From: Gluconobacter vitians | Lineage (GTDB): Bacteria; Pseudomonadota; Alphaproteobacteria; Acetobacterales; Acetobacteraceae | Length of the DNA stretch: 33,799 nucleotides | Reading direction: 5' to 3' | Assembly (NCBI RefSeq): GCF_015244565.1 | Contig: NZ_JABCQG010000021.1 | Coordinates: 1-33,799, forward strand | Shown: piece after piece, positions 8,754-16,731 of the stretch | Layout: the number at the start of each line of letters is the position of its first letter | How positions within the stretch are numbered: the stretch's first letter is position 1 | The notes under the pieces: generated by a model | Told to the model about the DNA's origin: nothing | What the model saw: only the letters and a program-made list of their open reading frames with translations | Databases searched by the model: none | Made by a program: the position numbers and the translations under genes

Positions 8754-9587
8754 TCAGTGTTCCAGATAGAACTCGATGGGAACCGTCAGGGAGAGCGAAT
8801 CACCCGGCACGCTGTCGGGCGGAATGGGCAGCGGTTCGGCACGGTGGATCAGGGCCAGCGTCTCCGCGTCCAGCAGGTCATGCCCCGCGCTGCGTTTGAG
8901 GCTGGCGTTCAGGACATGGCCTTTGCGGTCCATGACGAAATGCAGCAGGGACGTTCCTTCCTGATGCGTGGACTGGGCTTCCTGCGGATAGCGCTTGAAC
9001 CGTTCCAGACGCGCCAGAAGCTCGCCCTGCCAGGTCACGGGATCATGCGACGCATGGCTGGACGTGGTGGCCGAAGCGGCGCTCGGGCTGCTCGTGGGCG
9101 GGGCTTCCACAGTGCGCGGGGCCGTTGTCTTTTCCGCAGGCGGCGCTTTGACCGGAACGGGCGGGAGCGGTTTGTGCACACTCGGCTTGTGCGGCTTGAT
9201 TTTTTCCGGCTTTGGCACCGGGACCGGCGGGTTGGGCGCGGGACTTGGTGTGGCTTCAACCTTGGGCGGATCTTCCGGCTGCGGCTCCGTCGAGGCCACT
9301 GCCTGCTGCGGACCGGGATCGACATCCTGCTGCGGGACCGGAACCGGCGCGGGAACAGGAGCGAGATCGATGCTGATCGCAGCCGGGGGCGGTTCAGCCG
9401 CCAGAATGGGCTGGGGATGGGCGGACGTGACCGCCCAGAACAGGACAGCTCCCGTGAGGACGACAACCCCCAGCGCGGAGCCACCCCAGAGCCTTGCACT
9501 CCGGCGGTCTTCCAGACGGCAGGTTGCGGCGTACCATTCCCGAAAACTCGGCAGCGTCGCTTGCGCGGAGATCAGCCCGTCCGACAT
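8754..9587 (-). CDS. tonB: TonB energy transducer
   Basis: This 277-residue periplasm-spanning protein couples the inner-membrane proton gradient to outer-membrane receptors. A single N-terminal membrane anchor (LWGGSALGVVVLTGAVLFWAV, ~33-53) is followed by a long Pro/Lys-rich spacer (VPVPKPEKIKPHKPSVHKPL) and a C-terminal TonB domain (RFKRYPQEAQSTHQEGTSLL ... FVMDRKGHVLNASLKRSAGH). Its ATG overlaps the exbD stop by one base (TGATG), showing translational coupling. The two TonB-dependent receptors in the window are natural partners, but TonB usually serves many receptors. It is controlled with exbB/exbD from the Fur-boxed promoter. Confidence 0.92.
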   Translation of the reverse strand: MSDGLISAQATLPSFREWYAATCRLEDRRSARLWGGSALGVVVLTGAVLFWAVTSAHPQPILAAEPPPAAISIDLAPVPAPVPVPQQDVDPGPQQAVASTEPQPEDPPKVEATPSPAPNPPVPVPKPEKIKPHKPSVHKPLPPVPVKAPPAEKTTAPRTVEAPPTSSPSAASATTSSHASHDPVTWQGELLARLERFKRYPQEAQSTHQEGTSLLHFVMDRKGHVLNASLKRSAGHDLLDAETLALIHRAEPLPIPPDSVPGDSLSLTVPIEFYLEH

Positions 9588-10021
9588 CAGGGCGTCGTTC
9601 CGGTCGTCTGGCCCTGAAGCGTCACGAGGGCCACTTTGAGATATCCCGCGCTGCGCAGATGATCCATGACGTCCATGAGCGTGCCGTAATCCACGGTCTT
9701 GTCAGCGCGCAGGAAGATGCGTTCGTCGCGGTTGCCCTTGGTCGCGGTCGCGAGCGCTTCGGTTAGTTGGGCGGCGGGCACGTCGTTTTCGCCGAGGGCC
9801 AGATTGTGGTCCGCCTTGACAGTCAGGAAAACAGGTTCGTCCGGCCGGGGTGCTGTCTGCTGCGTGGAGGATGGAAGATCGACGGGCACGTTGACGGTGG
9901 TGAGCGGTGCCGTGACCATGAAGATCACGAGCAGCACCAGCATGACATCGATGAACGGCGTGACGTTGATTTCGTGCGCTTCAAGCACGGTTTCGTCCGC
10001 GTGGCGGATCCGGATGGCCAT
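9587..10021 (-). CDS. exbD: ExbD, TonB-system proton channel component
   Basis: This 144-residue protein has an N-terminal transmembrane helix carrying the conserved Asp (EINVTPFIDVMLVLLVIFMV) and a periplasmic domain with the family motifs PVFLTVKADHNLALGEND and IFLRADKTVDYGTLMDVMD. With ExbB it forms the proton-driven motor that energises TonB. It starts 6 bp after the exbB stop and overlaps tonB by one base, so the three genes form one operon. Confidence 0.92.
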   Translation of the reverse strand: MAIRIRHADETVLEAHEINVTPFIDVMLVLLVIFMVTAPLTTVNVPVDLPSSTQQTAPRPDEPVFLTVKADHNLALGENDVPAAQLTEALATATKGNRDERIFLRADKTVDYGTLMDVMDHLRSAGYLKVALVTLQGQTTGTTP

Positions 10022-10027
10022 GGAAGC

Positions 10028-10753
10028 TTACTCTGCCGCAGCCAGCGTATCGCGGCCGAAGCGGAGCACCTTGCCGCCAGTAATCCCACGCGCCAGATCC
10101 CGCGAAACAAGACGCATCACGAGCGACGTCAGATCCGCGACACAGGCACGGCAGGCTGCCGTCTGGCGGGCAAGATGGTTGTAGATCACCACGGCCGGAA
10201 TTGCGGCGACGAGGCCGAGTGCGGTTGCCAGAAGCGCTTCGGCAATGCCCGGCGCCACGACAGCGAGGCTGGTGGCATGGGCGGCCGCAATGCCCGTGAA
10301 GGACGACATGATGCCCCAGACCGTGCCGAACAGCCCGACGAACGGAGAGGTTGCGCCAATGGTCGCAAGAACACCCGTCCCCCGCATCAGGCGGCGGCCT
10401 TCGGCGGCTTCCAGCCTTTCAAGATGCAGAACGATGCGCTCCTTGATGCCTTCGCGGTCGCCGGGAATATCCTGCGAGCGCTGACGCTCCACTTCGGCGG
10501 CCATGACCATCGCATGCGCAATGCCGGAGCCCGATCCGGTACGCGTCCATTCCTCGCCGATATCCAGCGTCTCGGCGTCTTCGAGCGTGATTTCGGACTT
10601 CTTCAGACGCGAGCGCAGGCGCTGGAGTTCGATGGATTTGGCAATGAAGATTGTCCAGGTCACGAGCGAGGCCATTGCAAGAATTGTCATGACGCCCCGC
10701 ACGACCGGGCCGGCGTCGAGAAACATCTGCCAGGGGGAAAAGCTAAGGGACAT
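10028..10753 (-). CDS. exbB: ExbB, TonB-system motor protein (MotA/TolQ/ExbB family)
   Basis: This ~241-residue inner-membrane protein has three hydrophobic helices: one N-terminal (VMTILAMASLVTWTIFIAK) and two C-terminal (GVLATIGATSPFVGLFGTVWGI and ALLATALGLVAAIPAVVIYN). The latter carry the family's pore residues. It is the first gene of exbB-exbD-tonB. The start is either GTG 10756 or the adjacent ATG 10753; I use the ATG, and neither has a strong Shine-Dalgarno. A near-perfect Fur box lies about 40 bp upstream, indicating iron repression. Confidence 0.92.
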   Translation of the reverse strand: MSLSFSPWQMFLDAGPVVRGVMTILAMASLVTWTIFIAKSIELQRLRSRLKKSEITLEDAETLDIGEEWTRTGSGSGIAHAMVMAAEVERQRSQDIPGDREGIKERIVLHLERLEAAEGRRLMRGTGVLATIGATSPFVGLFGTVWGIMSSFTGIAAAHATSLAVVAPGIAEALLATALGLVAAIPAVVIYNHLARQTAACRACVADLTSLVMRLVSRDLARGITGGKVLRFGRDTLAAAE

Positions 10754-10791
10754 CACGGCACCCGTTGGAACTGCGGAAATATTGAATTGAC

Positions 10792-10816
10792 GATAATGAG
10801 AGTCATTCTCACTATC
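10792..10816 (-). promoter_or_regulatory. Fur box upstream of exbB-exbD-tonB
   Basis: The 25-bp imperfect palindrome has arms GATAATGAGA and TCTCACTATC around a short centre containing GTCAT. It closely matches the Fur consensus of GATAAT-type hexamers. It lies in the 155-bp gap between the DUF4405 gene terminator and exbB, in position to repress transcription into exbB. Confidence 0.85.
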
Positions 10817-10875
10817 AAGGATGATTCGGGTGCTCTTCCGTGTCGTATCGTGTCCGCAGTCCTGAAAGGGCCCTC

Positions 10876-10906
10876 ATAAAAAAAGCCCCGGTCAGACCGG
10901 GGCTTT
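10876..10906 (-). terminator. Rho-independent terminator of the DUF4405 gene
   Basis: A 10-bp GC-rich stem (AAAGCCCCGG at 10882-10891 with CCGGGGCTTT at 10897-10906) has a TCAGA loop. On the minus strand it runs into a stretch of T residues. It begins a few bases beyond the stop of the minus-strand DUF4405 gene and insulates it from the exbB promoter. Confidence 0.92.
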
Positions 10907-10911
10907 CTGTC

Positions 10912-11460
10912 TCACTCCTGATGCGGATGATGGCCGCCATGGCCCGGCCCGCCAGCATGCGGATTTTGCAGCGCTGCAACCACGGCGTCATTGACAGGAT
11001 GCCCTGAAGCTTTTGCAATATCCTCAAGCGTCTGATCCCCTGACGCGACCGTATAACCCTGCGACTGGAGCCGATGGACCAGTCCGTCCGCATCCATATG
11101 GAGCAGCGGCGCAAGCTGTGTGAGCGGCGCATGTTCCAGAACCGGCAGTGCCATGAATGCCGTCTGCCTGTTCCCCGCATGTCCGCTGGGCGCCTGAAAG
11201 AAGAACGGGATACAGGCTGCGAACGCGATGATCAGCGGCACATAAAGCGTCTTGCGACGGGCATAATTGACCAGCGATGTCCAGTTCTTCACCAGATGCA
11301 GGATGAAGGGTGCGAGAAGCACCATGCTCAGCCATTCATGGATGGGATGCAACGCTGTTGGCCCCCAATGGAAGAACAGCGCCACGCCCGTTACGCCGGA
11401 GACAATGAAGAACCCGGTCGTCAGTGGGGTTCCGTATCGGTTCATGAATGTCTTGAACAT
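10912..11460 (-). CDS. DUF4405-like small membrane protein with His-rich tail
   Basis: This 182-residue protein has three or four hydrophobic helices (TPLTTGFFIVSGVTGVALFF, HEWLSMVLLAPFILHLVKNW and TLYVPLIIAFAACIPFFFQA). Conserved His residues lie in the first two hydrophobic regions, as in DUF4405 and cytochrome-b-like small membrane proteins. The soluble C-terminus includes a short helix-hairpin-like stretch (TLEDIAKASGHPVNDAVVAA) and ends in a His/Gly-rich tail (GGPGHGGHHPHQE) that could bind metal. The role is unknown. It lies 52 bp after the methyltransferase stop end on the same strand and has its own terminator. The family assignment is from pattern recognition only. Confidence 0.7.
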   Translation of the reverse strand: MFKTFMNRYGTPLTTGFFIVSGVTGVALFFHWGPTALHPIHEWLSMVLLAPFILHLVKNWTSLVNYARRKTLYVPLIIAFAACIPFFFQAPSGHAGNRQTAFMALPVLEHAPLTQLAPLLHMDADGLVHRLQSQGYTVASGDQTLEDIAKASGHPVNDAVVAALQNPHAGGPGHGGHHPHQE

Positions 11461-11512
11461 GTTGCTTTCTTGTGCCGGGACACGCCCAGACGCAGGTTGA
11501 GTTAAAAGGGAA

Positions 11513-12118
11513 TTACTCAGGACAATAGCGGCTGACTTCGAGCCCCGTCCCCACAGGCAGGGGCACGCTCAGCATGTGCGGGATTGCACGGACGGCCTCC
11601 CGATATTTCTGTGCATCCTCGCCACCGGGAACGCGCATATTGTCCGCTACGATAATGGCGCCCGGACTGAGTTTCGGCAGAACGGCCTCAAGACAGGGCA
11701 CGTACAGATCCTTCCACAGATCCATCAGGACGAAGTCGATGCCATCATCCATCTGGCCGATCAGCTCCAGCGCATCACCGTGGCGGAAATCAACGTAATC
11801 CGAGAGCCCGGCGCGTTCAGCCATCTCGCGGGCATAGGCGATCTTGGTCGGCTCAAGCTCCATCGTCACCAGCCGTCCGCCCGCACTGCGTGCAGCTTCT
11901 GCCAGCCAGATGCTGGAATAGCCGTAGGATGTTCCCAGTTCGAGGATGGTCGGCTTGTCCAGAGCCCGCGCCAGGATGCTGATGAGCTGTCCTGTCCGGC
12001 GCCCTACCGCCAGAAACCGCTCCGAGTTTGGCCGCTGAACCCCGGCAATCCGCTCCTGCCGTTCGGCTTCAAGCCGCTCGTGATAGAGTTCGAGAACCTG
12101 TGTGACACGATCATCCAT
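11513..12118 (-). CDS. SAM-dependent O-methyltransferase (family 3 like)
   Basis: This 201-residue class I methyltransferase has SAM-binding motif I (ILELGTSYGYSSIWLA, ~58-73), the acidic motif II (RLVTMELEPTKIAYARE), FRHGDALELIG, and FVLMDLWKDLY, which resembles the metal-binding Asp motif of catechol or caffeoyl-CoA-type O-methyltransferases. VADNM is the further metal-proximal motif of that family. The substrate is unknown. The ATG at 12118 is preceded by a GGAAA-rich Shine-Dalgarno. It follows the Sel1 gene on the same strand after ~100 bp, and may be transcribed separately. Confidence 0.8.
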   Translation of the reverse strand: MDDRVTQVLELYHERLEAERQERIAGVQRPNSERFLAVGRRTGQLISILARALDKPTILELGTSYGYSSIWLAEAARSAGGRLVTMELEPTKIAYAREMAERAGLSDYVDFRHGDALELIGQMDDGIDFVLMDLWKDLYVPCLEAVLPKLSPGAIIVADNMRVPGGEDAQKYREAVRAIPHMLSVPLPVGTGLEVSRYCPE

Positions 12119-12222
12119 GAGAGTGTTTCCTTTCTCCAGATGCCCATCCTGTCACGGTTTCAGACGCTGTCACGTCACCATTCTGTATGAAAGAAAAACC
12201 GTTTGTAGTGGGCTGTTTCAGG

Positions 12223-12951
12223 TCAGGCTGCATGGGACACCCTCTTGTCTGAAGACACGGCGTGCTTCGCCAGACACCGGCTCAGAACAGGCTGAAAAAC
12301 AGGCTTCTGCACATATGGCCGGATCAGGCCAAGCACGGCCTCGGACACTCCATCGACTGCCGCATCCAGTGCCTTTGTGAACGCCTCCACCGCGTCGGAC
12401 CATTCGCCGCCCTCCAGTGAAAGTCGCCCCAGATTGAGCCATGCCCAGCAATCGCCGCCCTCGGCGGCGGCCTGATAGAACTGGCGCGCGCCTTCCGGAT
12501 CAGGCCTCCCTCCCGGTGCGGTCCCCTCTTCATGCATGAGCCCCAGCATGTTCAGCGCCTTCGCGTTCCCGGAGCGGGCCGCATCGACATAAAGCCGGTA
12601 GGCCCGACGGTAATCCTTCGGCACGCCCTCTCCCGTGAAAAAGAGATCGGCCAGATTGAACATAGCCCACCCGTCTCCGCCACGCACGGCAGCCTCGAAG
12701 CAGCAGGCCGCCAGTGCCGGATTGCGCGTCACACCCCAGCCACGCTCATAGGCGCGGCCAAGCATGTTCAGCGCCACGGGATGCCCGCTCCGTGCGGCAA
12801 TTGCGAAACAGGAAAAGGCGTCTTCCGCACATCCCGCATCAAGATGGGTCTGCGCCAGGATCAGCTGTGCCTTTACCTGCTGCGGAACAGGCAAAGGCAC
12901 AACGGGATGCGATATCCCGTTATCCTGACAGTCCTGTAGACCTGATGACAT
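12223..12951 (-). CDS. Sel1-repeat protein downstream of siderophore receptor
   Basis: This ~242-residue soluble alpha-solenoid holds about four to five Sel1-like repeats of ~36 residues, for example GHPVALNMLGRAYERGWGV, GWAMFNLADLFFTGEGVPKD and GNAKALNMLGLMHEEGTAP. Such repeats mediate protein-protein contacts. There is no signal peptide. I prefer ATG 12951 (MSSGLQDCQ), which has GAGGA five bases upstream; ATG 12963 is the alternative. It starts ~40 bp after the TonB-dependent receptor stop on the same strand, so the two are probably cotranscribed and iron regulated. Fiu/PiuA-type receptors are often accompanied by a TPR/Sel1 gene and the oxygenase PiuC; no piuC is seen here. Confidence 0.8.
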   Translation of the reverse strand: MSSGLQDCQDNGISHPVVPLPVPQQVKAQLILAQTHLDAGCAEDAFSCFAIAARSGHPVALNMLGRAYERGWGVTRNPALAACCFEAAVRGGDGWAMFNLADLFFTGEGVPKDYRRAYRLYVDAARSGNAKALNMLGLMHEEGTAPGGRPDPEGARQFYQAAAEGGDCWAWLNLGRLSLEGGEWSDAVEAFTKALDAAVDGVSEAVLGLIRPYVQKPVFQPVLSRCLAKHAVSSDKRVSHAA

Positions 12952-12991
12952 CGCGTTCCTCATGAAGCCCGGTCATTCATGACAGGTCGGC

Positions 12992-15316
12992 TCAGAACCC
13001 GACGCCGAAATTGCCCATGAACGTCCGGCCAGACTGTGGCACGGCGCGGCCCGTATTGAAGGCCGAAGCATAGTTCAGATGATCGGACAGGTTATTGGCG
13101 TTGAACTGCACATGATACCGGCCGTACTGGTAGGAAATCATGGTATTCAGCGAGAAATTGTACGGCATGCGGGCCGTGTTCGCCTCGTTCGCCCAGTAAC
13201 CGGAGCTGTACTGAGCGCCACCGCCGACACTCAGCTTGCCCTGACCCGGCTTGAGCAGCAGCGGAGACAGATTATAGGACGTCCAGACCGAGAAATTGTT
13301 GTGCGGAAGCTGCGGGGCCTGTTTGCCGGCCGTGGTAGACGAATTGGTCACCTTGCCGCCCATGTAGGAATAGGCGCCGTAGATTTCCCATTCCTTCGTG
13401 ATCTTGCCCGTCAGGCTCAGCTCCGCACCGCGGATCTCACGCCCGGTTCCTGCATCCTGGAAGCCGGTAATGATATTACCGCTTTCGTCATAGGTGTACG
13501 AGTTGTTCTGCTCGATCTGATACAGCGCCGCCGTCATGCCCAGATGCTTGTTGAGGAAGTCCATCTTGGTGCCGACTTCGAACAGGTCGCTGCGCTGCGG
13601 CTTGAGGTTCTTTCCGTTGACCGGGACGTCTCCAACACTCGCCTGATTGGTGATTTCAGACGAGGCATCCGTGCCGACCGGCTTGTAGGAGCGGGAGAAC
13701 GTGAAATAGACGGTCTTGTTGTCGTCCAGGTCATACATCAGGCTCGCGGACGGGCTGAACTTGTTGGACGACTGGGACTGCACGCCCGAAGAAGCTGCCG
13801 CCGCACTCCAGTATGTGCTCTCGAAGCTGTCCCAGCGGAACGTTCCGAACAGGGACAGACGCTTGGTGATGTGGATCTTGTCCGCCAGGAAGAGACCCAG
13901 ATCGCGGAAATCCGCCGTCCGGTGGCCGCTGGAGGGCCAGGTGATATAGGTGCCGGGCGAGGAATAGGACGGGTTGCGGATCGTCTGGTCGTTCACCCGG
14001 TTCACATATGTGCCCATGATCCGGTTGTCCTTGGTGTAGTTGATGTCCACACCCGCGCTGACGTCGTGATGCAGGAAGCCCGTGTTGAACTTCGCCCGCG
14101 CCATCATGACGTTCTGGATGCCCCAGCCATCCTGCTGATAGGCCACGCCACCGCCAGCGCCGTAAGGCAGCGTCGAATTGCCGCCTGACAGGAACGACGT
14201 GACACAGGTCCCGGTGCAGGCATTCGGGGTCGTTGCGGAGTAGTCACGATGGTAGTGCGTAAAGCGCGTATCGTTGTTGAACGTCAGCCAGCGCGCGATT
14301 TCCGACGAGAACTTCGACGTTACCATGTGGATGTTCGAATTATCCATGTTGAAGCTGCGCGCATAGCTCGTATCGCGGTTCAGACCATGGCTCGTGATCG
14401 GAGAATAGATGCCTCCGATCTGAATCATCGGAACACCGTAATCCGGCGTGCCACGGCTGCCGAGCCACTGGTAATTCAGGTGATAGGTTGTTTTCGTCCC
14501 GATCCCGAAACCAAGATCCGCAGCCACGCCATAACGGTCCGTGCGGATATTATCGCGGTCGGCCACGTCCTGCTTGTTATACATGCCGTTCACGCGCAGG
14601 GCCGTGTGCTTGCCAAGCTGGTAGTTCACATCCGCCGTGCCGCGATACTGCATGCCGCTGGCGAAGGTCTGGTCCAGATCATAATGGTTGCCCAGATGCG
14701 CCTTTTTAAGCGTCTGGTTGATCACGCCCCCCACATTGCCCGCGCCGAAATACTCGCCGCTCGGTCCTTTGATGACTTCGACGCTCTCGGTATTGAACGT
14801 ATCCCGCACATAGGTTCCGAAATCCCGCAGGCCATCTTCATAGATGTCGCCACGCGCCTGCTGGCCGCGGATACGGAACTGGTCGCCGTTCAGACCGCCA
14901 TTGCCTTCGCCTGTGGACATCGTAATGCCCGGAACATTGGCGAGCGCCTGATCCAGCGTGAACAGGCGCTGCTGGATGATCAGGTCTTTCGGCACGACGC
15001 TGATGGTCTGCGGCGTATCACGGACCGTACCCGGCATCCGGCCGATATCGAGGGACGTGTTGTTCGTATTGCTGCTCTCAGCGTCCACCTGACCGTGAAC
15101 GCGCACGGCGGAGAGGTTGATCGTGCTGTCGGTCGCGGTTGTTCCTGCCGTGTCTGTTCCGTCCTGCGCCTCGGCCTCGCCGGCTTCAGCTACACCCAGC
15201 CCCGCACCGAGCGCGAGCATGACAAGGGCAGACCATTTCTGGCCTGAACCCTCACGGGAGGACCGGAAAGACGGACCCGACAGGGAGGAGAGCGAAAAAT
15301 CGTTTTCTTGCGGCAT
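12992..15316 (-). CDS. TonB-dependent siderophore receptor
   Basis: This 774-residue outer-membrane receptor begins with a long N-region and a signal segment (WSALVMLALGAGLGVAEAGEAEA). A TonB box (STINLSAVRV) follows, then a plug with the siderophore-receptor signatures (RDTPQTISVVPKDLIIQQ, DQFRIRGQQARGDIYEDGLR and VEVIKGPSGEYFGAGNVGGV). The beta-barrel ends in Phe (RTFMGNFGVGF). The overall pattern is like the FhuA/Fiu subclass of ferric siderophore receptors, and the exact ligand is unknown. ATG 15316 has AGGTG upstream. A Fur box about 190 bp upstream supports iron repression. The following Sel1 gene appears to be in the same operon. Confidence 0.92.
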   Translation of the reverse strand: MPQENDFSLSSLSGPSFRSSREGSGQKWSALVMLALGAGLGVAEAGEAEAQDGTDTAGTTATDSTINLSAVRVHGQVDAESSNTNNTSLDIGRMPGTVRDTPQTISVVPKDLIIQQRLFTLDQALANVPGITMSTGEGNGGLNGDQFRIRGQQARGDIYEDGLRDFGTYVRDTFNTESVEVIKGPSGEYFGAGNVGGVINQTLKKAHLGNHYDLDQTFASGMQYRGTADVNYQLGKHTALRVNGMYNKQDVADRDNIRTDRYGVAADLGFGIGTKTTYHLNYQWLGSRGTPDYGVPMIQIGGIYSPITSHGLNRDTSYARSFNMDNSNIHMVTSKFSSEIARWLTFNNDTRFTHYHRDYSATTPNACTGTCVTSFLSGGNSTLPYGAGGGVAYQQDGWGIQNVMMARAKFNTGFLHHDVSAGVDINYTKDNRIMGTYVNRVNDQTIRNPSYSSPGTYITWPSSGHRTADFRDLGLFLADKIHITKRLSLFGTFRWDSFESTYWSAAAASSGVQSQSSNKFSPSASLMYDLDDNKTVYFTFSRSYKPVGTDASSEITNQASVGDVPVNGKNLKPQRSDLFEVGTKMDFLNKHLGMTAALYQIEQNNSYTYDESGNIITGFQDAGTGREIRGAELSLTGKITKEWEIYGAYSYMGGKVTNSSTTAGKQAPQLPHNNFSVWTSYNLSPLLLKPGQGKLSVGGGAQYSSGYWANEANTARMPYNFSLNTMISYQYGRYHVQFNANNLSDHLNYASAFNTGRAVPQSGRTFMGNFGVGF

Positions 15317-15397
15317 GCAACACCTGAACTCTGGAAACTACGCCACAGACCTTCCGACAGCTTTTCATCCGATCGGACCAGGTGCTGCTCCCTGCGA

Positions 15398-15418
15398 CTG
15401 AAACACCCTTGGTTTCAG
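15398..15418 (-). promoter_or_regulatory. Hairpin in the long leader of the siderophore receptor gene
   Basis: Perfect 7-bp arms CTGAAAC (15398-15404) and GTTTCAG (15412-15418) flank a 7-nt loop. It lies in the ~190-nt untranslated leader expected between the Fur-boxed promoter and the receptor ATG. No T-run follows. A role in mRNA stability or sRNA pairing is speculative. Confidence 0.35.
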
Positions 15419-15502
15419 CCTGCGCACCCATGATCCGCCATCGGAAAAGAAACCGTCGCGACGTTCTGACTGAGCCCTGTTTCCCTCACTCCAGTTGTTA
15501 AT

Positions 15503-15521
15503 GCAAATGATTCTCATTAGC
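15503..15521 (-). promoter_or_regulatory. Fur box upstream of the siderophore receptor gene
   Basis: GCAAATGATTCTCATTAGC is a near-palindromic 19-mer matching the Fur consensus (AATGAT..TCATT core). It lies in the divergent gap between the receptor gene (minus) and the pstS-like gene (plus). The distance to the receptor ATG (~190 bp) implies a long leader. Confidence 0.8.
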
Positions 15522-15663
15522 AATATTGTGTAATACTAATGCTGTGTCCCCGTCGCCACACTTCCAGGCCACAAAGACAGCCATGGCCATGACATTCCCT
15601 GCAATGATACTGACAGCACAGCCAGAACATCCAAGCGGAGCGTGGTCGGACGTGTTTCATCAT

Positions 15664-16641
15664 GTGAAGTTTCTCGCGCGCGGCATGAGCGCTGCTTTTG
15701 CCCTCATGATCTGCGGGACCGCATATCCCGCTGATCTGACAGGCGCCGGCTCAAGTTTTGCCGCACCCCTTTACCGGGCCTGGGCCGATAGCATCCATCA
15801 TCAGACCGGCCTGTCTCTGACATATCAGAGCCTTGGTTCCGGTCAGGGGCAAAAACGCGTCATGGCCCGGAGCGTGGATTTCGGAGCCTCCGACCTGCCG
15901 CTTCCGGGCAGGGTTCTGGATGCAGCAGGCCTCTACCAGTTCCCGACGGCGATTGGCGCGATCGTGGTGGTCATCAATGTTCCCGGAATTCCGGCCAACC
16001 AGATGAAGCTGGACGGACCCACACTCGCCGCGCTGTTCGATGGCAGGATCACCACATGGGCCGACCCGCGTCTGCGGGCACTCAATCCCGGTCTGCGGCT
16101 TCCGGATCTGGACGTATTGCCCATCCATCGCGAAGAAGCCTCCGGCACCAGTCATGTCTTTGCGGATTATCTTCACAGCGTTGCTCCGGACTGGAAAACC
16201 GGCATGTGGGGCGATGGGGCCGAAGCACAGGGCAATGACGGCGTTGCAGCCAGCGTGCGTCAGTCCATCGGAGGCATCGGATTTGTGGAATATGCCTTTG
16301 CGCGGCGGGACCGGCTGAACACCGTAAAACTGAAAAACCGTGCGGGCCAGTTCGTCGCACCGGGAACGGATGCGTTTGCAAGTGCGGCCCTCAGCGCAGA
16401 CTGGCCCCATGCAGACCATTACGCCGTAAATCTTCTGAATGCCCCGGCACCACAGGCTTGGCCGATCATGAGCGCGACCTTCGCGCTGGTCCCTCTCCAC
16501 CCAGCGAATAAGGCCGCAGCCTCTGCCACAAAGGTCTTTTTCAGGTATGGCCTAAAACAGGGTGACGATATTGCACGGGATCTGGATTACGTGCCGTTGC
16601 CTGCCCCCGTAAAAGACAGGGTCCTGTCCGGCTGGCCCTGA
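15664..16641 (+). CDS. PstS-like periplasmic phosphate-binding protein
   Basis: This is a periplasmic substrate-binding protein of about 325 residues. The mature N-terminus DLTGAGSSFAAPLYRAW is the classic PstS start, with SGQGQKRVMARSVDFGASDLPL, WADPRLRALNPG, IHREEASGTSHVFADYL and the QSIGGIGFVEYAFA region as further phosphate-binding signatures. The frame is open from 15526 with ATGs at 15583, 15589 and 15604. I prefer GTG 15664 because it gives a normal signal peptide (VKFLARGMSAAFALMICGTAYPA); earlier starts add ~27 odd residues before it. No pstCAB permease genes are present, so it either feeds a distant Pst system or acts alone. It is followed by an OprB porin gene and ppk2. Confidence 0.82.
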   Translation: MKFLARGMSAAFALMICGTAYPADLTGAGSSFAAPLYRAWADSIHHQTGLSLTYQSLGSGQGQKRVMARSVDFGASDLPLPGRVLDAAGLYQFPTAIGAIVVVINVPGIPANQMKLDGPTLAALFDGRITTWADPRLRALNPGLRLPDLDVLPIHREEASGTSHVFADYLHSVAPDWKTGMWGDGAEAQGNDGVAASVRQSIGGIGFVEYAFARRDRLNTVKLKNRAGQFVAPGTDAFASAALSADWPHADHYAVNLLNAPAPQAWPIMSATFALVPLHPANKAAASATKVFFRYGLKQGDDIARDLDYVPLPAPVKDRVLSGWP

Positions 16642-16731
16642 GCGGACGTCATAATAACTTCACTTCCCATCCCCCTCCCCTTACTGTGAATGGTCGGAAC
16701 ATTCCAGCACCTTGGGTAAAGGGGGCCCGTC

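Noticed and set aside
12149-12174. Direct repeat CTGTCACG with 18-bp period before the methyltransferase gene, resembling a Pho box
   Set aside because: The PhoB consensus repeat has an 11-bp period and CTGTCAT units. The spacing is wrong and the gene has no phosphate link.
14249-15247. A 332-codon plus-strand frame opposite the siderophore receptor
   Set aside because: It is an antisense shadow of a clear receptor gene with no supporting motifs.
15576-15595. Possible Pho box in the pstS-like upstream region (GACAGCCATGGCCATGACA)
   Set aside because: Half-sites are not in direct repeat at 11-bp spacing. The pattern is mostly a chance ATGGCCAT palindrome.
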